From Candidatus Thorarchaeota archaeon SMTZ1-83 (GTDB taxonomy: Archaea > Asgardarchaeota > Thorarchaeia > Thorarchaeales > Thorarchaeaceae), in NCBI GenBank assembly GCA_001563325.1, contig LRSK01000090.1, forward strand, positions 1 through 6,368: a DNA stretch of 6,368 nt, written 5' to 3'. Numbering within the stretch: the first letter of the stretch is position 1; each line of letters opens with the position of its first letter. The position numbers and the translations under genes are program-made. Positions 5,911-6,368 of this stretch are shown in pieces. The notes beneath the pieces were generated by a model. It searched no databases, was not told the DNA's origin, and saw only the letters and a program-made list of their open reading frames with translations.

Positions 5911-6368
5911 CAACACTCTCAAGCAGGCGCTCAGCGCACTTTCTCACCTTGGCCCTGTATCCTCGAGTCGTGTAGACACGAATGAGTTTCATCTTTCTTG
6001 CAAAGCTTCGTGCCAAGAGGCTGATATCTTCTACGGGCCAGAACTCGTATCCCTGTGTTCCCCGTTCAAAGAAGACTAGGTCTTCCAAAGAGAGCATTCC
6101 TGGATAGAAGCTAACGGAGTCTCTGTTAGGGTAGTCCACGTACACATTGCTGGGGTCGATGCCAGCATCCTCTGCAATCTCCTCCTCGACCTTGTATAGG
6201 CCGTCAGGAGTTGTGATGGACGTGAGGAAGTTGTCGTCAGAGATTGCCCTCTGAGCAGCCAACTTGACTAGATACCTATTATGGTAGTCTGTGTACTCGC
6301 GATGAGCCCTCCGCATCTCTTCTGACGCGTCATCTTCGCAGTGCAGAAGCTGGTCCATGAATGTCATG
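5888..6368 (-). CDS. Probable HD-superfamily phosphohydrolase (COG1078-like), C-terminal fragment
   Basis: This reading frame is open to the right edge. The 159 residues visible from the Met at 6367 are most likely the C-terminal part of a longer protein rather than a complete one. Two segments resemble the C-terminal region of archaeal/bacterial COG1078 HD phosphohydrolases: VEEEIAEDAGIDPSNVYVDYP (about 60-80) and LIRVYTTRGYRAKVRKCAERLL (128-149), with an acidic 'LSLEDLVFF' segment between. In that family the metal-binding HD motif lies in the N-terminal half, which is outside the window, so activity on nucleotides cannot be confirmed. The 3' end overlaps the next gene by 23 bases, suggesting one transcript with the small membrane protein. 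The assignment rests on recalled family resemblance only; an unrelated protein is possible. Confidence 0.5.
   Translation of the reverse strand, partial: MTFMDQLLHCEDDASEEMRRAHREYTDYHNRYLVKLAAQRAISDDNFLTSITTPDGLYKVEEEIAEDAGIDPSNVYVDYPNRDSVSFYPGMLSLEDLVFFERGTQGYEFWPVEDISLLARSFARKMKLIRVYTTRGYRAKVRKCAERLLESVDAPGSRT

Overview
The window looks archaeal. Evidence: a DUF2070-type membrane protein (a family I know only from archaea), TATA/BRE-like promoter elements ahead of genes, purine-rich Shine-Dalgarno sites, a TTG start that has its own SD, and a very cysteine-rich multi-zinc-ribbon protein. Base composition is moderate, near 50% G+C by eye. An Asgard-type or other mesophilic euryarchaeal lineage is possible, but nothing here fixes the phylum.

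Layout, left to right. (1) Bases 1-685, minus strand: a PadR-family regulator, then after a 1-base gap the first 62 codons of what looks like an ABC exporter that runs off the left edge. (2) Bases ~686-888: an AT-rich divergent control region with a TATA box, a BRE-like element and two tandem 12-bp near-palindromes that look like an operator. (3) Bases 889-3379, plus strand: a DUF2070 membrane protein with a large soluble domain carrying conserved-looking His/Asp motifs, then ubiX (flavin prenyltransferase) 76 bases downstream, probably in the same transcript. (4) Bases 3384-5225, minus strand, tail to tail with ubiX with only 4 bases between stops: a 613-residue protein with eight C3H zinc-ribbon modules, then a non-cysteine domain and a ninth C4 ribbon. 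(5) Bases 5347-6368, minus strand: a four-helix membrane protein, overlapping at its start the 3' end of a gene whose product resembles the C-terminal part of a COG1078-type HD phosphohydrolase and is cut by the right edge.

How they may work together: PadR and the exporter form a typical self-regulated efflux operon, and the shared divergent region could put DUF2070-ubiX under the same regulator. UbiX makes prenylated FMN for a UbiD-type decarboxylase that is not encoded here. The zinc-ribbon protein is the most unusual item. Its eight modules form four units of exactly 116 residues, with internal spacing alternating 54/62 and no insertions or deletions, although sequence outside the metal ligands has diverged strongly.

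No tRNA, rRNA, CRISPR array, IS element or clear terminator was seen. The only non-coding stretches above 100 bases are ~686-888 and 5226-5346.
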